Below are positions 53,951 to 64,000 of a stretch of DNA of 64,000 nucleotides, piece by piece. Where the stretch lies: assembly GCA_030430075.1 (NCBI GenBank), contig JAUIGN010000018.1, forward strand, positions 62,001 to 126,000, in the 5' to 3' direction. The DNA is from a bacterium. GTDB taxonomy: Bacteria; Planctomycetota; Planctomycetia; Pirellulales; Pirellulaceae. The translations under genes and the position numbers were made by a program. Below the pieces are notes generated by a model. It worked only from the letters and a program-made list of their open reading frames with translations. It was not told the origin of the DNA and ran no database searches. Every line of letters begins with the position of its first letter. Positions within the stretch are counted from its first letter, which is position 1.

Positions 53951-55261
53951 TCAGTTCCCCTGGCGCTGGTACTTGGTCTGATATTTCTTCCATAGCCGCT
54001 TGTGCCGGTCCGTCAGCTCGACCCGCCGTCCCTGGACGTAGGCGGCTTCAACCAGGGTGGCCGTTTGCAACGGGTTACCGTCAGAAACGAACAGGGTGGC
54101 GTCTTTGCCGACGTCGATACTTCCCACGCGGTCGGCGACTCCCAGGATCTCTGCCGGGTAACTGGTGATCGCTTTCAATCCGATGTCCTCGGGCAGACCA
54201 AAGGCGACCGCCATCGCGGCATGGTAGGGCAGATTGCGAACGTTGGATCCGCCGAATCGTCCGCTGCCTGTGATGCAGAATGCGACACCTGCTGCCTGCA
54301 GGCGGGCGGGGATCGTGAAGGGTGTGTCGTAGGGTTCCGAACGCCTCCGCGGCAAGCGATACACGCCGCCCAACAGGACGGGCACGTCATGTTTGCGCAG
54401 TAGCTCGGTACAGTGGGGTGCGTCGTAGCCCCCATAGATCATGATTCGCACGCCTTGCTGCTGGCCAAAGGCGACGGCGCCTTGGATCGCCGCCAGCGAG
54501 TCGGCGCTCACAATCAGCGGCTGAGCCCGTTCCAAGACGGGGAGCATCGCCTCCAGCCGCAAGTCCACCGGCTGGCGGCTCGACGCCGCCTGGCGAGCCC
54601 GGCGATAGGCCCGCGCATCGTCGAACAACGTCTTCAGTTGCCGCAGGGATGACTCGTCCGCTCGTCCGCTTTCCTGGGAGATCCGCGGCCAGTTGGCGTG
54701 CAGTGCGACGCCGGGCGCCAGCGTCATGTCTTCGAAGGTCCAACCATCCAATTGAAGGACCGCCGATTGGCCGGAGACGAGCCCACCGGAAGGCGCGGAC
54801 AGGGCCAGCAGAACACCGTTGCTGCGCGTCACCGGAATCAGCTCGCTATCCGGATTGACGGCCACCCAGGACTTCACGTTCGGATTGATCTGGCCGGTCT
54901 CGCGTCGATCGACCGTCGCGCGAACCGCATTGACTTCAACCAGCCCCAACGGCGTGTAGGCATCGAACAGGCTGGGATAAACGTGCTTTCCGGTGACATC
55001 GATCCGGACCGTACCGGCAGGGAGTTCCACTTGCTTGCCCACTGCCGCGATCTTTCCTGCCACCAGCAACACCGTGCCTTGTTCGATCGGAGGTTGGGAT
55101 ACGGGATGAATGGTGCCACCCATCAAGGCGATCGGCTTCGTCTGCGGTGCACCCGGCGTTTCAGGAGAGGCCGACGCCGGGGGGCCCAGAAGAATGAGCG
55201 CGATGCACAAGCTGAGCCCGGTGAGGCGGGCCGCCGAGTTGTGGATGTGGTCGTTCTGCAT
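53951..55261 (-). CDS. exported amidohydrolase-like protein with a degenerate metal site
   Basis: From the ATG at 55261 the product has 436 residues with a signal peptide (RLTGLSLCIALILLG, cleavage near ASA). An in-frame GTG at 55360 would add 33 residues and hide the signal. The fold is that of imidazolonepropionase-like amidohydrolases: IALMGGTIHPVSQPPIEQGTVLL, GKHVYPSLFDAYTPLG, and the C-terminal ITSYPAEILGVADRVGSIDVGKDATLFV. The HxH pair that binds the first metal is missing: the motif reads FDAY (about residues 99-102) where FDxHxH is expected. It is likely inactive as a hydrolase or uses a different site. A larger relative is the next gene upstream on the same strand. Confidence 0.83.
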   Translation of the reverse strand: MQNDHIHNSAARLTGLSLCIALILLGPPASASPETPGAPQTKPIALMGGTIHPVSQPPIEQGTVLLVAGKIAAVGKQVELPAGTVRIDVTGKHVYPSLFDAYTPLGLVEVNAVRATVDRRETGQINPNVKSWVAVNPDSELIPVTRSNGVLLALSAPSGGLVSGQSAVLQLDGWTFEDMTLAPGVALHANWPRISQESGRADESSLRQLKTLFDDARAYRRARQAASSRQPVDLRLEAMLPVLERAQPLIVSADSLAAIQGAVAFGQQQGVRIMIYGGYDAPHCTELLRKHDVPVLLGGVYRLPRRRSEPYDTPFTIPARLQAAGVAFCITGSGRFGGSNVRNLPYHAAMAVAFGLPEDIGLKAITSYPAEILGVADRVGSIDVGKDATLFVSDGNPLQTATLVEAAYVQGRRVELTDRHKRLWKKYQTKYQRQGN

Positions 55262-55429
55262 GATGGTTGCCGGCTGGTTGTAGGAATCGGGCTTCGATCG
55301 GGAATGGCTCACAAATGGCTTCCGCATCGTCGTTGGGGCCGCCGTTTCATTCGCGGTCACCGTCGGGCGACAGTGACGGTTGACCTGAAGTGAGGGGACC
55401 GTTCACGAGCGGAAACGCTGCGTCGATGG

Positions 55430-58400
55430 CTATGGCTCGCTCTGCTGCAAATGGTCGTGGCTGGTTGCTCGTCGCTGATGAGGGTGTTCGTGGCGATGGC
55501 AGAAGGCGTCATCGCGGTCCCACAGTTCTTCCTCCGCCGGCTCTTCATCGTCCGTCATCTTTTCGCCGGAGGCCAGGATCTTCTGCACCAACGTGGCCTT
55601 CATGTGCCGCACCGTGTCGCGTGAACGCCGATCCTCTTCCAGGTCGAAATACTTTCGCCCGTCGACCCATGTCTGTTCGCAACGCGCGAAATTGGAAAGC
55701 GGCGAGTCGCTCCAGACGACCAGGTCGGCATGCTTCCCGGCCGTCAGCGATCCGGTGAACTGGTCAATCCGCAACTGCCTGGCGGGATTGAGCGTCACAA
55801 ACTTGAGTGCCTCGACGGCGGGAACGCCTCCGTACTTGACCGCCTTGGCGGCCTCCTGATTGAGATGCCGAGCCAGCTCGCGGTCGTCCGAATTGAACGA
55901 GACGACCACGCCGGCGTTGTGCATCAGGGCGCCGTTATAGGGGATCGCGTCGTAAACCTCGTACTTATAAGCCCACCAGTCTGAAAACGACGATCCCATC
56001 GCACCGTGTGCGGCCATGGCGTCCGCTACCTTGTAACCTTCCAGGATATGTTGAAACGTGCCGATCTTGATATCGAAGTCGTCGAGCGTCCGAATCAGTG
56101 CCAGGATTTCATCCTGCCGGTAGCTATGGCAGTGAATCCACCGTGAACCGCCGAGGATCTCGGCAATCGCTTCCAACTCCAGGTCCCGCCGCGGCGGCAA
56201 GCCCTGATGGTTGCGCTCCCAGTCCTGCCAGCGTGCGCGGTAAGTTTGGCCGGCATGGAATGCGTCCCGAATCAACTGCTCAACGCCCATCCGGGTTTGC
56301 GGATAACGCGTCGTATACTCGTCGCCCCAGTTGCTTTGCTTGACGTTTTCCCCGAGGGCAAACTTGATGCCGGCCGGGGCTTCGGCGAACTTCATCGCTT
56401 CCGGAAGTTCACCCCAGCGGAGCTTGATGACCTGGTTCTGGCCGCCGATCGGGTTTGCGGAGCCGTGCAGGATATTGGAGGACGTGACGCCGCCCGCCAG
56501 CTGGCGATAGATGTTGATGTCGTCGGCATCGATGAAGTCGCCGATGCGGACTTCGGCGGTAATCGCCTGAGCACTTTCATTCACACCGCCGTCGGTGGCC
56601 ATGTGCGAGTGGCAGTCGATGATGCCGGGTGAAATGTGTTTGCCGCTGCAGTCGACGACCGGCGTCTCCGCAGGCACATCGAGATTCCGGCCAACGGCCA
56701 GGATCTTGCCGTTGCCAATGAGAACGTCGGCGTGCTCCAACAAGCCCTCGTCATCGCACGTCCAAACCGTGGCGTTCTTGAACAGGATCCCGGCCGGTTG
56801 GTTGGGCGCTGTCCGGCGTCCCGCGGCACCCAACGGAAAGTTCACGGCAAACGAGGCGGCCGCCGGTCGTTCTGGCGAGGTCTCCTGGTCGACATCACCC
56901 GCGGCTCGTGCATCCTTATCCTGGCCCTTTTTCGCCTTGGCCGCCGTCCCTGTATTTGGTTCGGTGGGCGATTCAGGATCAGCCGAGTCAGCCGCTGCGG
57001 CCTCCTTGGCGGCTGCCAGATCCTCGTCGTAAGTGGAAATGCGGCCGGCGGTCAACGGCCAGCGACGGCCATCCGGCCAGACGAGGAATCCGGTCCAAGT
57101 GATCCGCTCGGCGTCCTCGGAAGGCCCCGCATTGCTGGGCTCGGCATCCTGGGAACCCGTATCCGGAATTCCAGCCGCTCGGGTCCCCGCGCCCTGAGAA
57201 ACGACGACCGACAGTTGCGCGACGCCGATCTGGCTCGAAGCTTGGCCCAATGACTGGCCCAATGACTGGCTCAGCGTCTTGGCGGCGAACGTCGTGCGAA
57301 ACTGCGCCTCGTGCAAGGTCGGATTCGTCAGCTCTGTTTCCGTGCGAGCCTGTTTCCCTTTCTCCGGGTGAACGATTCCAGACAACTTGGCTGGCTGGTC
57401 GCCGCGGAGGCGGATGATGATCGGCTGCGGTTTGCTCGCCGCGTCGTTGATCGTCACACGCCAGGTGCCACGGAGGTCGATCCCCGGCGGATCGATCAGC
57501 TCGAATCGTTTTCCGTGCACCCAGACCGCGTGCAATTTCGTTTTCTCTTCGAAGAGCGGTCCGTCCGTGACAATCAGGTTGGCCAGCTTTCCGGGGGCGA
57601 TGGTACCCAAGCGATCGGCGACACCCAGGAGCTCCGCGGGTGTGGTCGTCAGGGAGCGGAGTGCCGCGTCGCTGCCGAGCCCTCGCTCGATTGCGGTCCG
57701 CACGGCATCTCGAAAGGTGTCCGGATCGTCCAGCCCGTGGCTGGTCAAGGCGATCGGAATCCCTGCCTGGGCCAGCCGCGCCGGGTTCTCGGGCGCGAGG
57801 TCCCAGTGCATGAGCCGATCGAGGGAAACCTCAAGGACCGACTCGGCCGTCGCGACATTCGGAGGCTGAGGGAAGTCGAGCGGAACGATCACGGCGCGTC
57901 CCGTCTCCTTGATCGCCTGCAGCCGTTTGTACTCGTGTCCCGAACCGAGCATGGCAGCGCGCAGCCCGAACTCCCGCGCCACCCGGTCGGCGCGAAGGAA
58001 GTACAGTTCATTCATGGCGTCAAAGATGAACAGATCATGGCCGCCGGATGCGGTTTCCAGGACGGCCAAGGCGTCGTTGCGAGCCGGGCGGGGCAGAGTC
58101 GGTCGAGCTCGATACGCGGACCAGGCGCGGCGGTACCAATCTGCGTCGGAGAACGTCTGCCGCGCCAGGGCAACGGCGCCCATGGGTGAATTAGGGTAGC
58201 TGGTGCGGTCGCGACCTCGCGGGGCGGTCAGACGCACGTGTTGAGCCACCGCGGGGGCGACGATGGCTTGCCGGCCGGGTGCGTCGCCCGTCAAGACAAC
58301 ACTGCTTGTTCCCTTGATGATGCCGGCATCCGGGGCGACGAGCCGCGCCGTGATGCCTTGACTGCGAAGCTTCTCGTGCAGGCGGTCGTCAGCCTGGTAC

Positions 58401-58798
58401 TGGTCAGCCACGGCGAGCTGGGGTGTGATCAGAGAATTCCAGTGAGGCGATCCGCCACGCGGGATCTTGAGTGACGTCTGCCCGTAAGCATCGATCAGGC
58501 CGGCGTAGATGATCTTCCCCGTCAAGTCATGGACTCTCGCATCCGGGGGCGCCGTTACCGTTGCACCCGCCGCGACGATCATGCCGTCGCGAAGGACCAC
58601 GGTCCCCTGCGAGATTTCCTGGCCAGGGGCCGTTACAATGCGGGCGTTGGTCAGCGCGTGGACTTGCGGAATGTGTCGCCGCAGACCGACGGTCGGGCGA
58701 GCATCCGGGGGCGATTCCGCTTCCGCTCGTCCTCCAGCGAAGGCGATCGGAACGGCGATGAAGGCAAGTCCAAAAATGCAAAGGCGATGCCGCGACAT
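55430..58798 (-). CDS. exported double-domain amidohydrolase
   Basis: The 1122-residue product from the ATG at 58798 begins with a signal peptide ([22 protein letters not shown]). It contains two amidohydrolase domains in tandem, so it is about twice the normal length. The first (about 40-450) has [12 protein letters not shown] in place of the HxH motif and resembles the shorter gene after it. A linker rich in acidic residues and Ala follows (about 560-660). The second domain (about 690-1080) is intact: [12 protein letters not shown] (His730 and His732), [19 protein letters not shown] and FNSDDREL supply the metal ligands and catalytic Asp. It probably hydrolyses a cyclic amide or peptide in the periplasm with the second domain only. 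Confidence 0.86.
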   Translation of the reverse strand: MSRHRLCIFGLAFIAVPIAFAGGRAEAESPPDARPTVGLRRHIPQVHALTNARIVTAPGQEISQGTVVLRDGMIVAAGATVTAPPDARVHDLTGKIIYAGLIDAYGQTSLKIPRGGSPHWNSLITPQLAVADQYQADDRLHEKLRSQGITARLVAPDAGIIKGTSSVVLTGDAPGRQAIVAPAVAQHVRLTAPRGRDRTSYPNSPMGAVALARQTFSDADWYRRAWSAYRARPTLPRPARNDALAVLETASGGHDLFIFDAMNELYFLRADRVAREFGLRAAMLGSGHEYKRLQAIKETGRAVIVPLDFPQPPNVATAESVLEVSLDRLMHWDLAPENPARLAQAGIPIALTSHGLDDPDTFRDAVRTAIERGLGSDAALRSLTTTPAELLGVADRLGTIAPGKLANLIVTDGPLFEEKTKLHAVWVHGKRFELIDPPGIDLRGTWRVTINDAASKPQPIIIRLRGDQPAKLSGIVHPEKGKQARTETELTNPTLHEAQFRTTFAAKTLSQSLGQSLGQASSQIGVAQLSVVVSQGAGTRAAGIPDTGSQDAEPSNAGPSEDAERITWTGFLVWPDGRRWPLTAGRISTYDEDLAAAKEAAAADSADPESPTEPNTGTAAKAKKGQDKDARAAGDVDQETSPERPAAASFAVNFPLGAAGRRTAPNQPAGILFKNATVWTCDDEGLLEHADVLIGNGKILAVGRNLDVPAETPVVDCSGKHISPGIIDCHSHMATDGGVNESAQAITAEVRIGDFIDADDINIYRQLAGGVTSSNILHGSANPIGGQNQVIKLRWGELPEAMKFAEAPAGIKFALGENVKQSNWGDEYTTRYPQTRMGVEQLIRDAFHAGQTYRARWQDWERNHQGLPPRRDLELEAIAEILGGSRWIHCHSYRQDEILALIRTLDDFDIKIGTFQHILEGYKVADAMAAHGAMGSSFSDWWAYKYEVYDAIPYNGALMHNAGVVVSFNSDDRELARHLNQEAAKAVKYGGVPAVEALKFVTLNPARQLRIDQFTGSLTAGKHADLVVWSDSPLSNFARCEQTWVDGRKYFDLEEDRRSRDTVRHMKATLVQKILASGEKMTDDEEPAEEELWDRDDAFCHRHEHPHQRRATSHDHLQQSEP

Positions 58799-59016
58799 CG
58801 GAGTGTTTCTCCCAGGTGTACAATCGTTGGTGCCGTCAGATGCCGAGCCGACAGGATTCAACTACTCTACCACGCGGGCTGCCGGATCGCATGTTGGGCC
58901 GCACAGCACATCAAATCGCGACAATCAATTGCGGCGCGCACGGCCCGGCAGGACGCCCAACATGGTGGCCGCGGCGCACGCGTGATCAAGGCCCATTTCC
59001 AAGAGAGGATGCCTTT

Positions 59017-61044
59017 ATGCCCACTCGGTTGATTGACGGTTTGACGTTTGTTTCCCTGGTGGCTGCCTTGGCCCCCGGCTTACCTGTCTGTGCCGACGGT
59101 CCGCGAGACAACATCGTGGAGAACGTGCGTCCCATCCCGCCGGAAGGCGTGGAAGTGGCGAGCGAGGATCGCGCGGAATTGGAAGGGGAACTCGCGAAAC
59201 TGGGTGAGCAAATCGAGAGTTTGCGGCGTCGGCGAGATGCCCGCACACCCCGGTTGCTCCCCGATATCGAGATCTTCTACCGGGCCGTGCACGATGCGCT
59301 GACCTATGGCGAGTTCTTCAAGGCGAAGGAAATTGACGATGCCAGGCAATTGCTGAAGATCGGCGGCGAGCGGGCAGCCGAACTGCTGGCAGGCAGAGCG
59401 CCCTGGACGACGCAAACCGGTCTGGTGGTCCGCGGCTACGTTTCCAAGCTTGACGATTCCGTCCAGCCGTACGGGCTGGTCGTGCCGGACTCCTACACGT
59501 GGACCGGGAAGTCGACCTATCGTCTCGATCTGTGGTTTCACGGCCGCGGTGAGCGGTTGAGCGAAAACAACTTTCTCACCCAGCGGATGAAGCAGGTCGG
59601 TGCGATTGCACCCCGTGATACGATCGTCCTGCATCCCTACGGCCGCTACAGCAACGCCTTCAAGTTTGCCGGGGAAGTGGATGTGCTCGAAGCCATGGAG
59701 GCGGTCAAGGAGCATTACCGGATTGACCCCAACCGGGTCGCCGTACGCGGGTTTTCCATGGGCGGTGCGGGATGCTGGCAATTTGCCGTTCACTATGCCG
59801 ACCAGTGGTTCGCCGCCAATCCCGGTGCGGGATTTTCTGAGACGCCCGAGTTCCTCAAGTTTTTTCAGAAGGAGACGCTGACTCCGACGGACTACGAAGA
59901 AAAGCTCTGGCGACTCTACGACTGCAATCGTTATGCCGCCAATCTCTATCACTGTCCGACGGTGGCCTACAGTGGCGAGCTCGATATCCAGAAGCAGGCG
60001 GCGGACATCATGGAGGAGGCGTTGGCGCGCGAGCAGATGACGCTGACGCACCTGATCGGCCCCCAGACCAAGCATTCGATTCACCCCGAGTCCGCCAAGA
60101 TCATGGATCGGCGATTGCAGGGCCTGGCGGCACGGGGACGGACCCGTTTTCCCCGTCGTGTTCAATTGGTCACCTACACGCTCAAGTACCATCGGATGCA
60201 CTGGGTTGCCATCACCGGCATGTACCGGCATTGGGAAGAAGCCCGTGCCGTCGCAGAGATCGCCGGCCGCAATCGGCTCGTCGTCGAGACCAGCAATGTC
60301 AGCGGACTTTCACTCGCCATGCCGGCCGGATCGTGCCCGTTCGATGTGCGGTTGCCGGTTCAGGTAGAAGTCAACGGCGAGGTCTATACGGCCGCGCGAC
60401 CGGCAACCGATCGATCCTGGAGTTTCCACCTTTGGAACGGGAAATCCATCGCCCAGGCCGGGCCGCCTCCTGGCCAACTCCACAAGCGGCACGACCTGCA
60501 AGGTCCGATCGACGATGCGTTCATGGATCGCTTCATTGTCGTTCGCCCCACCGGGACGTCGCCTCATGCGGCTGTCGAAAAGTGGACCCGCAGTGAACTG
60601 GCCCATTGCCTCGAGCATTGGCGGCGGCACTTCCGTGGTCATGCGATCGTCAAAGACGACCAGGAACTGACCGATCACGACATGGCGACGGCGAACCTGA
60701 TTCTGTTTGGGGACGCGTCGAGCAATTCGGTGCTGGGAAAAATCGTGGATCGGCTGCCGATCGCCTGGACGACGGACGGCCTGCGTGTCGGTAAACAGAA
60801 TTTTGACCCGTCCCATCACGCCCCGGTACTCGTCTATCCAAACCCGCTCAACCCGTCGCGGTACGTGGTCCTCAACAGTGGTTTTACCTTTCGTGAATAT
60901 GACTACCTGAATAATGCTCGCCAGGTTCCCAAGCTGCCCGATTGGGCGATCATCGATTTGCGGACCCCAGCCAACTCGCGGTGGCCGGGAAAGGTCGTCG
61001 CTGCCGACTTCTTTGACGAAGCCTGGCAACTGGTTGTTGAGTAG
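59017..61044 (+). CDS. exported alpha/beta hydrolase of the prolyl oligopeptidase / PHB depolymerase type
   Basis: From the ATG at 59017 (AGAGAGG upstream) the product has 675 residues and a signal peptide, [19 protein letters not shown] coiled-coil-like segment lies at about 47-75 ([20 protein letters not shown]). The hydrolase core has [17 protein letters not shown], the nucleophile elbow [10 protein letters not shown] (Ser247) and a likely His in TKHSIHPES. The C-terminal half (about 370-675) is a separate region with beta-rich character and a final Rossmann-like part ([15 protein letters not shown]). The substrate is unknown. It is divergent from the double amidohydrolase, with 218 bp between starts. 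Confidence 0.84.
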   Translation: MPTRLIDGLTFVSLVAALAPGLPVCADGPRDNIVENVRPIPPEGVEVASEDRAELEGELAKLGEQIESLRRRRDARTPRLLPDIEIFYRAVHDALTYGEFFKAKEIDDARQLLKIGGERAAELLAGRAPWTTQTGLVVRGYVSKLDDSVQPYGLVVPDSYTWTGKSTYRLDLWFHGRGERLSENNFLTQRMKQVGAIAPRDTIVLHPYGRYSNAFKFAGEVDVLEAMEAVKEHYRIDPNRVAVRGFSMGGAGCWQFAVHYADQWFAANPGAGFSETPEFLKFFQKETLTPTDYEEKLWRLYDCNRYAANLYHCPTVAYSGELDIQKQAADIMEEALAREQMTLTHLIGPQTKHSIHPESAKIMDRRLQGLAARGRTRFPRRVQLVTYTLKYHRMHWVAITGMYRHWEEARAVAEIAGRNRLVVETSNVSGLSLAMPAGSCPFDVRLPVQVEVNGEVYTAARPATDRSWSFHLWNGKSIAQAGPPPGQLHKRHDLQGPIDDAFMDRFIVVRPTGTSPHAAVEKWTRSELAHCLEHWRRHFRGHAIVKDDQELTDHDMATANLILFGDASSNSVLGKIVDRLPIAWTTDGLRVGKQNFDPSHHAPVLVYPNPLNPSRYVVLNSGFTFREYDYLNNARQVPKLPDWAIIDLRTPANSRWPGKVVAADFFDEAWQLVVE

Positions 61045-61060
61045 AATGGCAGCATGATTT

Positions 61061-61079
61061 CGCCGGGGCCTTCCCGGCG
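61061..61079 (+). terminator. stem-loop after the alpha/beta hydrolase gene
   Basis: CGCCGGG-GCCTT-CCCGGCG, a perfect 7-bp stem, begins 17 bp after the stop codon. No T-run follows. Confidence 0.45.
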
Positions 61080-61334
61080 CGTCCCACCGGCCTGCTTCGC
61101 TGGACAGCACGACTTTCAGGCTTGGCGTTCCCGGTGAAGAACGCAATCGCTGCAACACAATCGACTTGTGTCGGGCTGCCAGGCCCAGTGGCGCTGTCTG
61201 CTGAGGATGACCGTCGAGTCGCTTTTGGTGGAGCGCAATGAGCGCAGCAGCGCGATTTGCGTACAGCACAAGGCGACATTGTGACGGGAATGTCTCATGC
61301 GATCCTGACCCGCCCGATCGACGAATTCTTTGCC

Positions 61335-64000
61335 ATGAAGAAGAAACGCACGTCCCGCGCCGCTCGCGCCCGATCAACCCAACGCGGAGGGCCGCAGCGT
61401 GGCGGGAGCGTCTCGGCAGCTGCGACGTCGGACGCTGGGCCGAGGCGGCCGCGCCGCGAGCTGCGGATCGGGCGGTTGGTCGCGGTCGGCGGGCTGATCG
61501 CTGTCTGCCTGGTGATCGGCCTGGTTTTCTGGCGCGGTCCGTCGGTTGAGTCGCTGATCGATGAAGGTCGGGCGGCCCTGGAGCGTCGCGAGTTCCCGGT
61601 GGCGGCCGAGTTGGCCGCGGCGGCCCTTGAACGTGCTCCGGAGTCGAATGACGCATTGCTCCTGGCGGGGCATGTGGCGGCAGCCGAGGGTGAATTTCCC
61701 AAGTGTCTTCAATACCTGGAACGGATCCCGGACGATGGCAGCAGGGCCGCCGTCGACGCCCGGTGTTTCGCAGGCGACGTCTTGCTGTTGCATTTCAAGC
61801 GGCTCTCCGCGGCGGAGACCCAGTACCGCCGTGCATTGAGCCAGGATGCGGAGAACCTGTCGGCGCACGACCATCTGGCCTTTGCCTTGGGGGTCAGCGC
61901 GCGGCCCTGGGAGCAGATTCGGCACCGATTGGCGCTGATCGAAGGGAACCGCTTCGCGCCGGCCCATCTGCAGTCCCTGTCCCTGGGCGATTATGCGATC
62001 GAAAATGACAACCTGGTACAAGAGTACCTTCAGGGAGATGACACCGATGCTGCCCCTCGATTGATGCTCGCCCGTCTGGCAACCGAAGAGCAGGATTATC
62101 CGCGTGCCGAGCGGTTGCTGCGTTCTGTTGTGGAGGATGATCCTGCGCTTCTGGAAGGTTACGTCAAGTTGGGACACGTCCTCTTGATGCAGGGCGACAT
62201 GGAGGGGCTGCGGCAGTGGGAAGCCGGATTGCCGCCAGGGGCCGAGAAGGTCCCCGGGATCTGGGTCGTGCGCGGGCAACGAGCTCGCCGCCTCAATGCA
62301 CCCGCCGCCGCGGCCCGCTGTTTCTGGGAAACGGTCAAGTTGAACCCGGAACACGAGCAGGCCAATTATCAACTTGGGCAGCAGCTCGTGGCGCTGTCGA
62401 GGCCCGAGGATGCCGAGCCCTTTCTGGAGCGGGCTGCGCTGCTGCAGGAGTATGTCAACGTCGTCAAGGTGACGATTGAGGCCGGCCAACCGGAGATGCT
62501 GCGGCGGAGCGCCGAGCTGGCTGAAGAGTTGGGTCTTGTCTGGGAAGCGTACGCCTGGCTGAGCCTGCTGATGGGCCAGCAATCCCACGACGAGGCGATC
62601 CTGGCGAAGTGCGACCAGCTCAGGATGCAGTTCACCGGTCATCGGCAGTCCCGTTCCCTGGCAGCCGTCAACCCGGCGCGGCGGCTTGATCTCTCCGACA
62701 TTCCGTTACTGGATGCCGGTGTGGCCTCCGGTGCCGTCGGCAGCTTGGAGACGCGCGGCGTGAACCCCACGGTTTCCCTGCGCAACGACGCCCCGCGGGC
62801 CGGCCTGAAGTTTCAGTACATCAATGGTGGCGACCCGCTGAACAGCGGAATCGGGCGAATGTATGAATTCTCCGGGGGAGGCATCGGAGTCGTCGACTAC
62901 GACAACGATGGGTGGCCCGATCTGTGCATGACGCAGGGCGGCCCCTGGGAACACCGCGAGCACCAATCGGAGCACCTGGACGGGCTCTTTCGCAACCTGG
63001 GCAAGGGCCAGTGGGAGGAGATTGGCGGGAAGGCGGGAGTGGACGGGAGCGGCTTCGGCCAAGGGGTGACGGTCGGCGACTTCGACAACGACGGATTCGC
63101 CGACCTGTTTGTGGCCAATATCGGCGCCAATCGGTTCTATCGCAACAATGGCGACGGTACGTTTGCCGACATCACCGAGCAGACCGGGACGGCCGGCACT
63201 CGGTGGACCAGCAGTTGCGTTCTGGCGGACTTCACCGGCGACGGCCTGCCCGAGCTTTATGCGGTCAACTACCTGACGGGGGAGCGCATCTTTGAGTACG
63301 AGTGCCGCAGTGGCGGGCAGGAGAGTGGAGGCCGTGGTGCTTGTTTCCCCCAGTACTTTCCTGCCGCCCAGGACCAGCTGTATTGGAATCAAGGCGACGG
63401 AACATTTCACGACGTTACGCAGACGTCTGGAATACGCTTGCCGCACGGGAAGGGATTGGGAATCGCCGCCTTCGACATGGATGGCGGCGGCAAGCTGAGC
63501 CTGTTTGTGGCAAACGACTCGACCACGAATTTCCTCCTTCTCAATCAGACCGTGCCTGGCAGCGGGCCGTCGTTCATCGAAGAGGCGATGCTCCGCGGGG
63601 TGGCGATGAACGACGCGGGGAAGTCCGAAGCCTGCATGGGCGTCGCCGTCGGTGATGCCGACAACGACGGTCATTATGACCTGTTCGTGACGAATTTCTT
63701 CAAGGAGTCGAACACGTTGTACCAGCACTTGGGCGACGGCCAATTCGTGGATCAAACACGGTCGTCCCGCCTGCTGGATCCCAGCCTCCGGCAGCTCGGT
63801 TTTGGAACCCAGTTTGTCGACCTGGACCTGGATGGCGCGGAAGATCTGTTTGTCGCCAACGGGCATATCGGCGACTACCGTCGCGAGGGAACGCCTTACC
63901 AGATGCGGCCCCAACTGTTTCAGAATGGGGGTGACGGCGTGTTCGCCGAAGTCGACGGGCAGTCTGCCGGCGAGTATTTTCAAGGGCAGTTTCTCGGTCG
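61335..64000 (+). CDS. TPR plus FG-GAP/VCBS repeat membrane-anchored protein, 3' end cut by the window edge
   Basis: The frame is open to the right edge; 888 codons are present. From the ATG at 61335 the product starts with a very basic segment (MKKKRTSRAARARS), then one membrane helix (about 48-66, LVAVGGLIAVCLVIGLVFW). An in-frame ATG at 61290 would add 15 residues; neither start has a good ribosome-binding site. Residues 70-450 are TPR-like helices. From about 500 the chain has FG-GAP/VCBS repeats with calcium-binding DxDxDG loops (GVVDYDNDGWPDL, TVGDFDNDGFADL, VGDADNDGHYDL, FVDLDLDGAEDL), as in CRTAC1/UnbV proteins. The missing end probably holds the ASPIC/UnbV domain. It is likely a large extracytoplasmic binding protein. 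Confidence 0.87.
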   Translation, partial: MKKKRTSRAARARSTQRGGPQRGGSVSAAATSDAGPRRPRRELRIGRLVAVGGLIAVCLVIGLVFWRGPSVESLIDEGRAALERREFPVAAELAAAALERAPESNDALLLAGHVAAAEGEFPKCLQYLERIPDDGSRAAVDARCFAGDVLLLHFKRLSAAETQYRRALSQDAENLSAHDHLAFALGVSARPWEQIRHRLALIEGNRFAPAHLQSLSLGDYAIENDNLVQEYLQGDDTDAAPRLMLARLATEEQDYPRAERLLRSVVEDDPALLEGYVKLGHVLLMQGDMEGLRQWEAGLPPGAEKVPGIWVVRGQRARRLNAPAAAARCFWETVKLNPEHEQANYQLGQQLVALSRPEDAEPFLERAALLQEYVNVVKVTIEAGQPEMLRRSAELAEELGLVWEAYAWLSLLMGQQSHDEAILAKCDQLRMQFTGHRQSRSLAAVNPARRLDLSDIPLLDAGVASGAVGSLETRGVNPTVSLRNDAPRAGLKFQYINGGDPLNSGIGRMYEFSGGGIGVVDYDNDGWPDLCMTQGGPWEHREHQSEHLDGLFRNLGKGQWEEIGGKAGVDGSGFGQGVTVGDFDNDGFADLFVANIGANRFYRNNGDGTFADITEQTGTAGTRWTSSCVLADFTGDGLPELYAVNYLTGERIFEYECRSGGQESGGRGACFPQYFPAAQDQLYWNQGDGTFHDVTQTSGIRLPHGKGLGIAAFDMDGGGKLSLFVANDSTTNFLLLNQTVPGSGPSFIEEAMLRGVAMNDAGKSEACMGVAVGDADNDGHYDLFVTNFFKESNTLYQHLGDGQFVDQTRSSRLLDPSLRQLGFGTQFVDLDLDGAEDLFVANGHIGDYRREGTPYQMRPQLFQNGGDGVFAEVDGQSAGEYFQGQFLG

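Overview
The window looks like a piece of a planctomycete chromosome, most likely of the order Pirellulales. This is inferred from gene content, not from a marker gene. The pointers are high GC, many secreted or Tat-exported proteins of types common in that phylum (SHD1-domain protein, DUF1080/LamG-like domain, CE15 esterase, tandem PQQ-like propellers, Gfo/Idh/MocA oxidoreductase, xylose-isomerase-like TIM barrels, TPR plus FG-GAP protein) and loose gene packing with few long operons. I saw no rRNA, tRNA or CRISPR array.

Layout. 1-13.6 kb: housekeeping and envelope genes, namely an alpha/beta hydrolase (cut by the left edge), a DUF2752 membrane protein, a HEAT/TPR exported protein, a class C beta-lactamase-like hydrolase fused to a DUF1080 domain, inositol-3-phosphate synthase, an aromatic/aspartate aminotransferase, bioD, the agmatine-to-putrescine pair aguB-aguA, and a Tat-exported TIM-barrel protein. 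13.6-21.7 kb: an esterase, a tightly coupled hpt-GT4-GT4 operon, an asparagine synthase of the type found in polysaccharide clusters, and metG. 21.9-24.3 kb: a short HicAB toxin-antitoxin pair and a thioredoxin/trypsin fusion. 24.4-32.4 kb: RidA, a CE15-like esterase, an FHA-cyclase signalling protein, an SHD1 protein and an oxidoreductase.

33.8-42.6 kb: the most striking region. A five- or six-gene unit encodes a small helix-turn-helix protein, HsdM, HsdS, DarT, DarG and HsdR. A complete DarTG DNA ADP-ribosylation toxin-antitoxin pair therefore sits inside a type I restriction-modification operon, between hsdS and hsdR. The genes overlap or nearly touch, so they are probably co-translated. 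Base composition is visibly less GC-rich than on either side, which suggests horizontal acquisition. An unrecognised gene whose 3' end has been duplicated lies on the left. Two copies of a 175-bp MITE-like element lie on the right, one with a perfect 8-bp target duplication.

43.2-64 kb: an SGNH hydrolase, two PQQ-like propeller proteins, an ankyrin lipoprotein, a TIM-barrel isomerase, a hot-dog thioesterase, a second sugar-coat cluster (GT2, asparagine synthase, FAD oxidoreductase), two amidohydrolase genes of which two of the three domains have lost the HxH metal motif, an exported alpha/beta hydrolase, and a TPR/FG-GAP protein cut by the right edge.

Intergenic DNA holds small dispersed repeats. 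A 49-bp element occurs twice in opposite orientation (about 9.4 and 32.5 kb), and at both places its end has been expanded into a short tandem array. A palindromic element (GTCATGC-TGT-GCATGAC) also occurs twice. Coordinates of start codons were chosen from ribosome-binding sites, signal peptides or family N-termini; uncertain ones are flagged.
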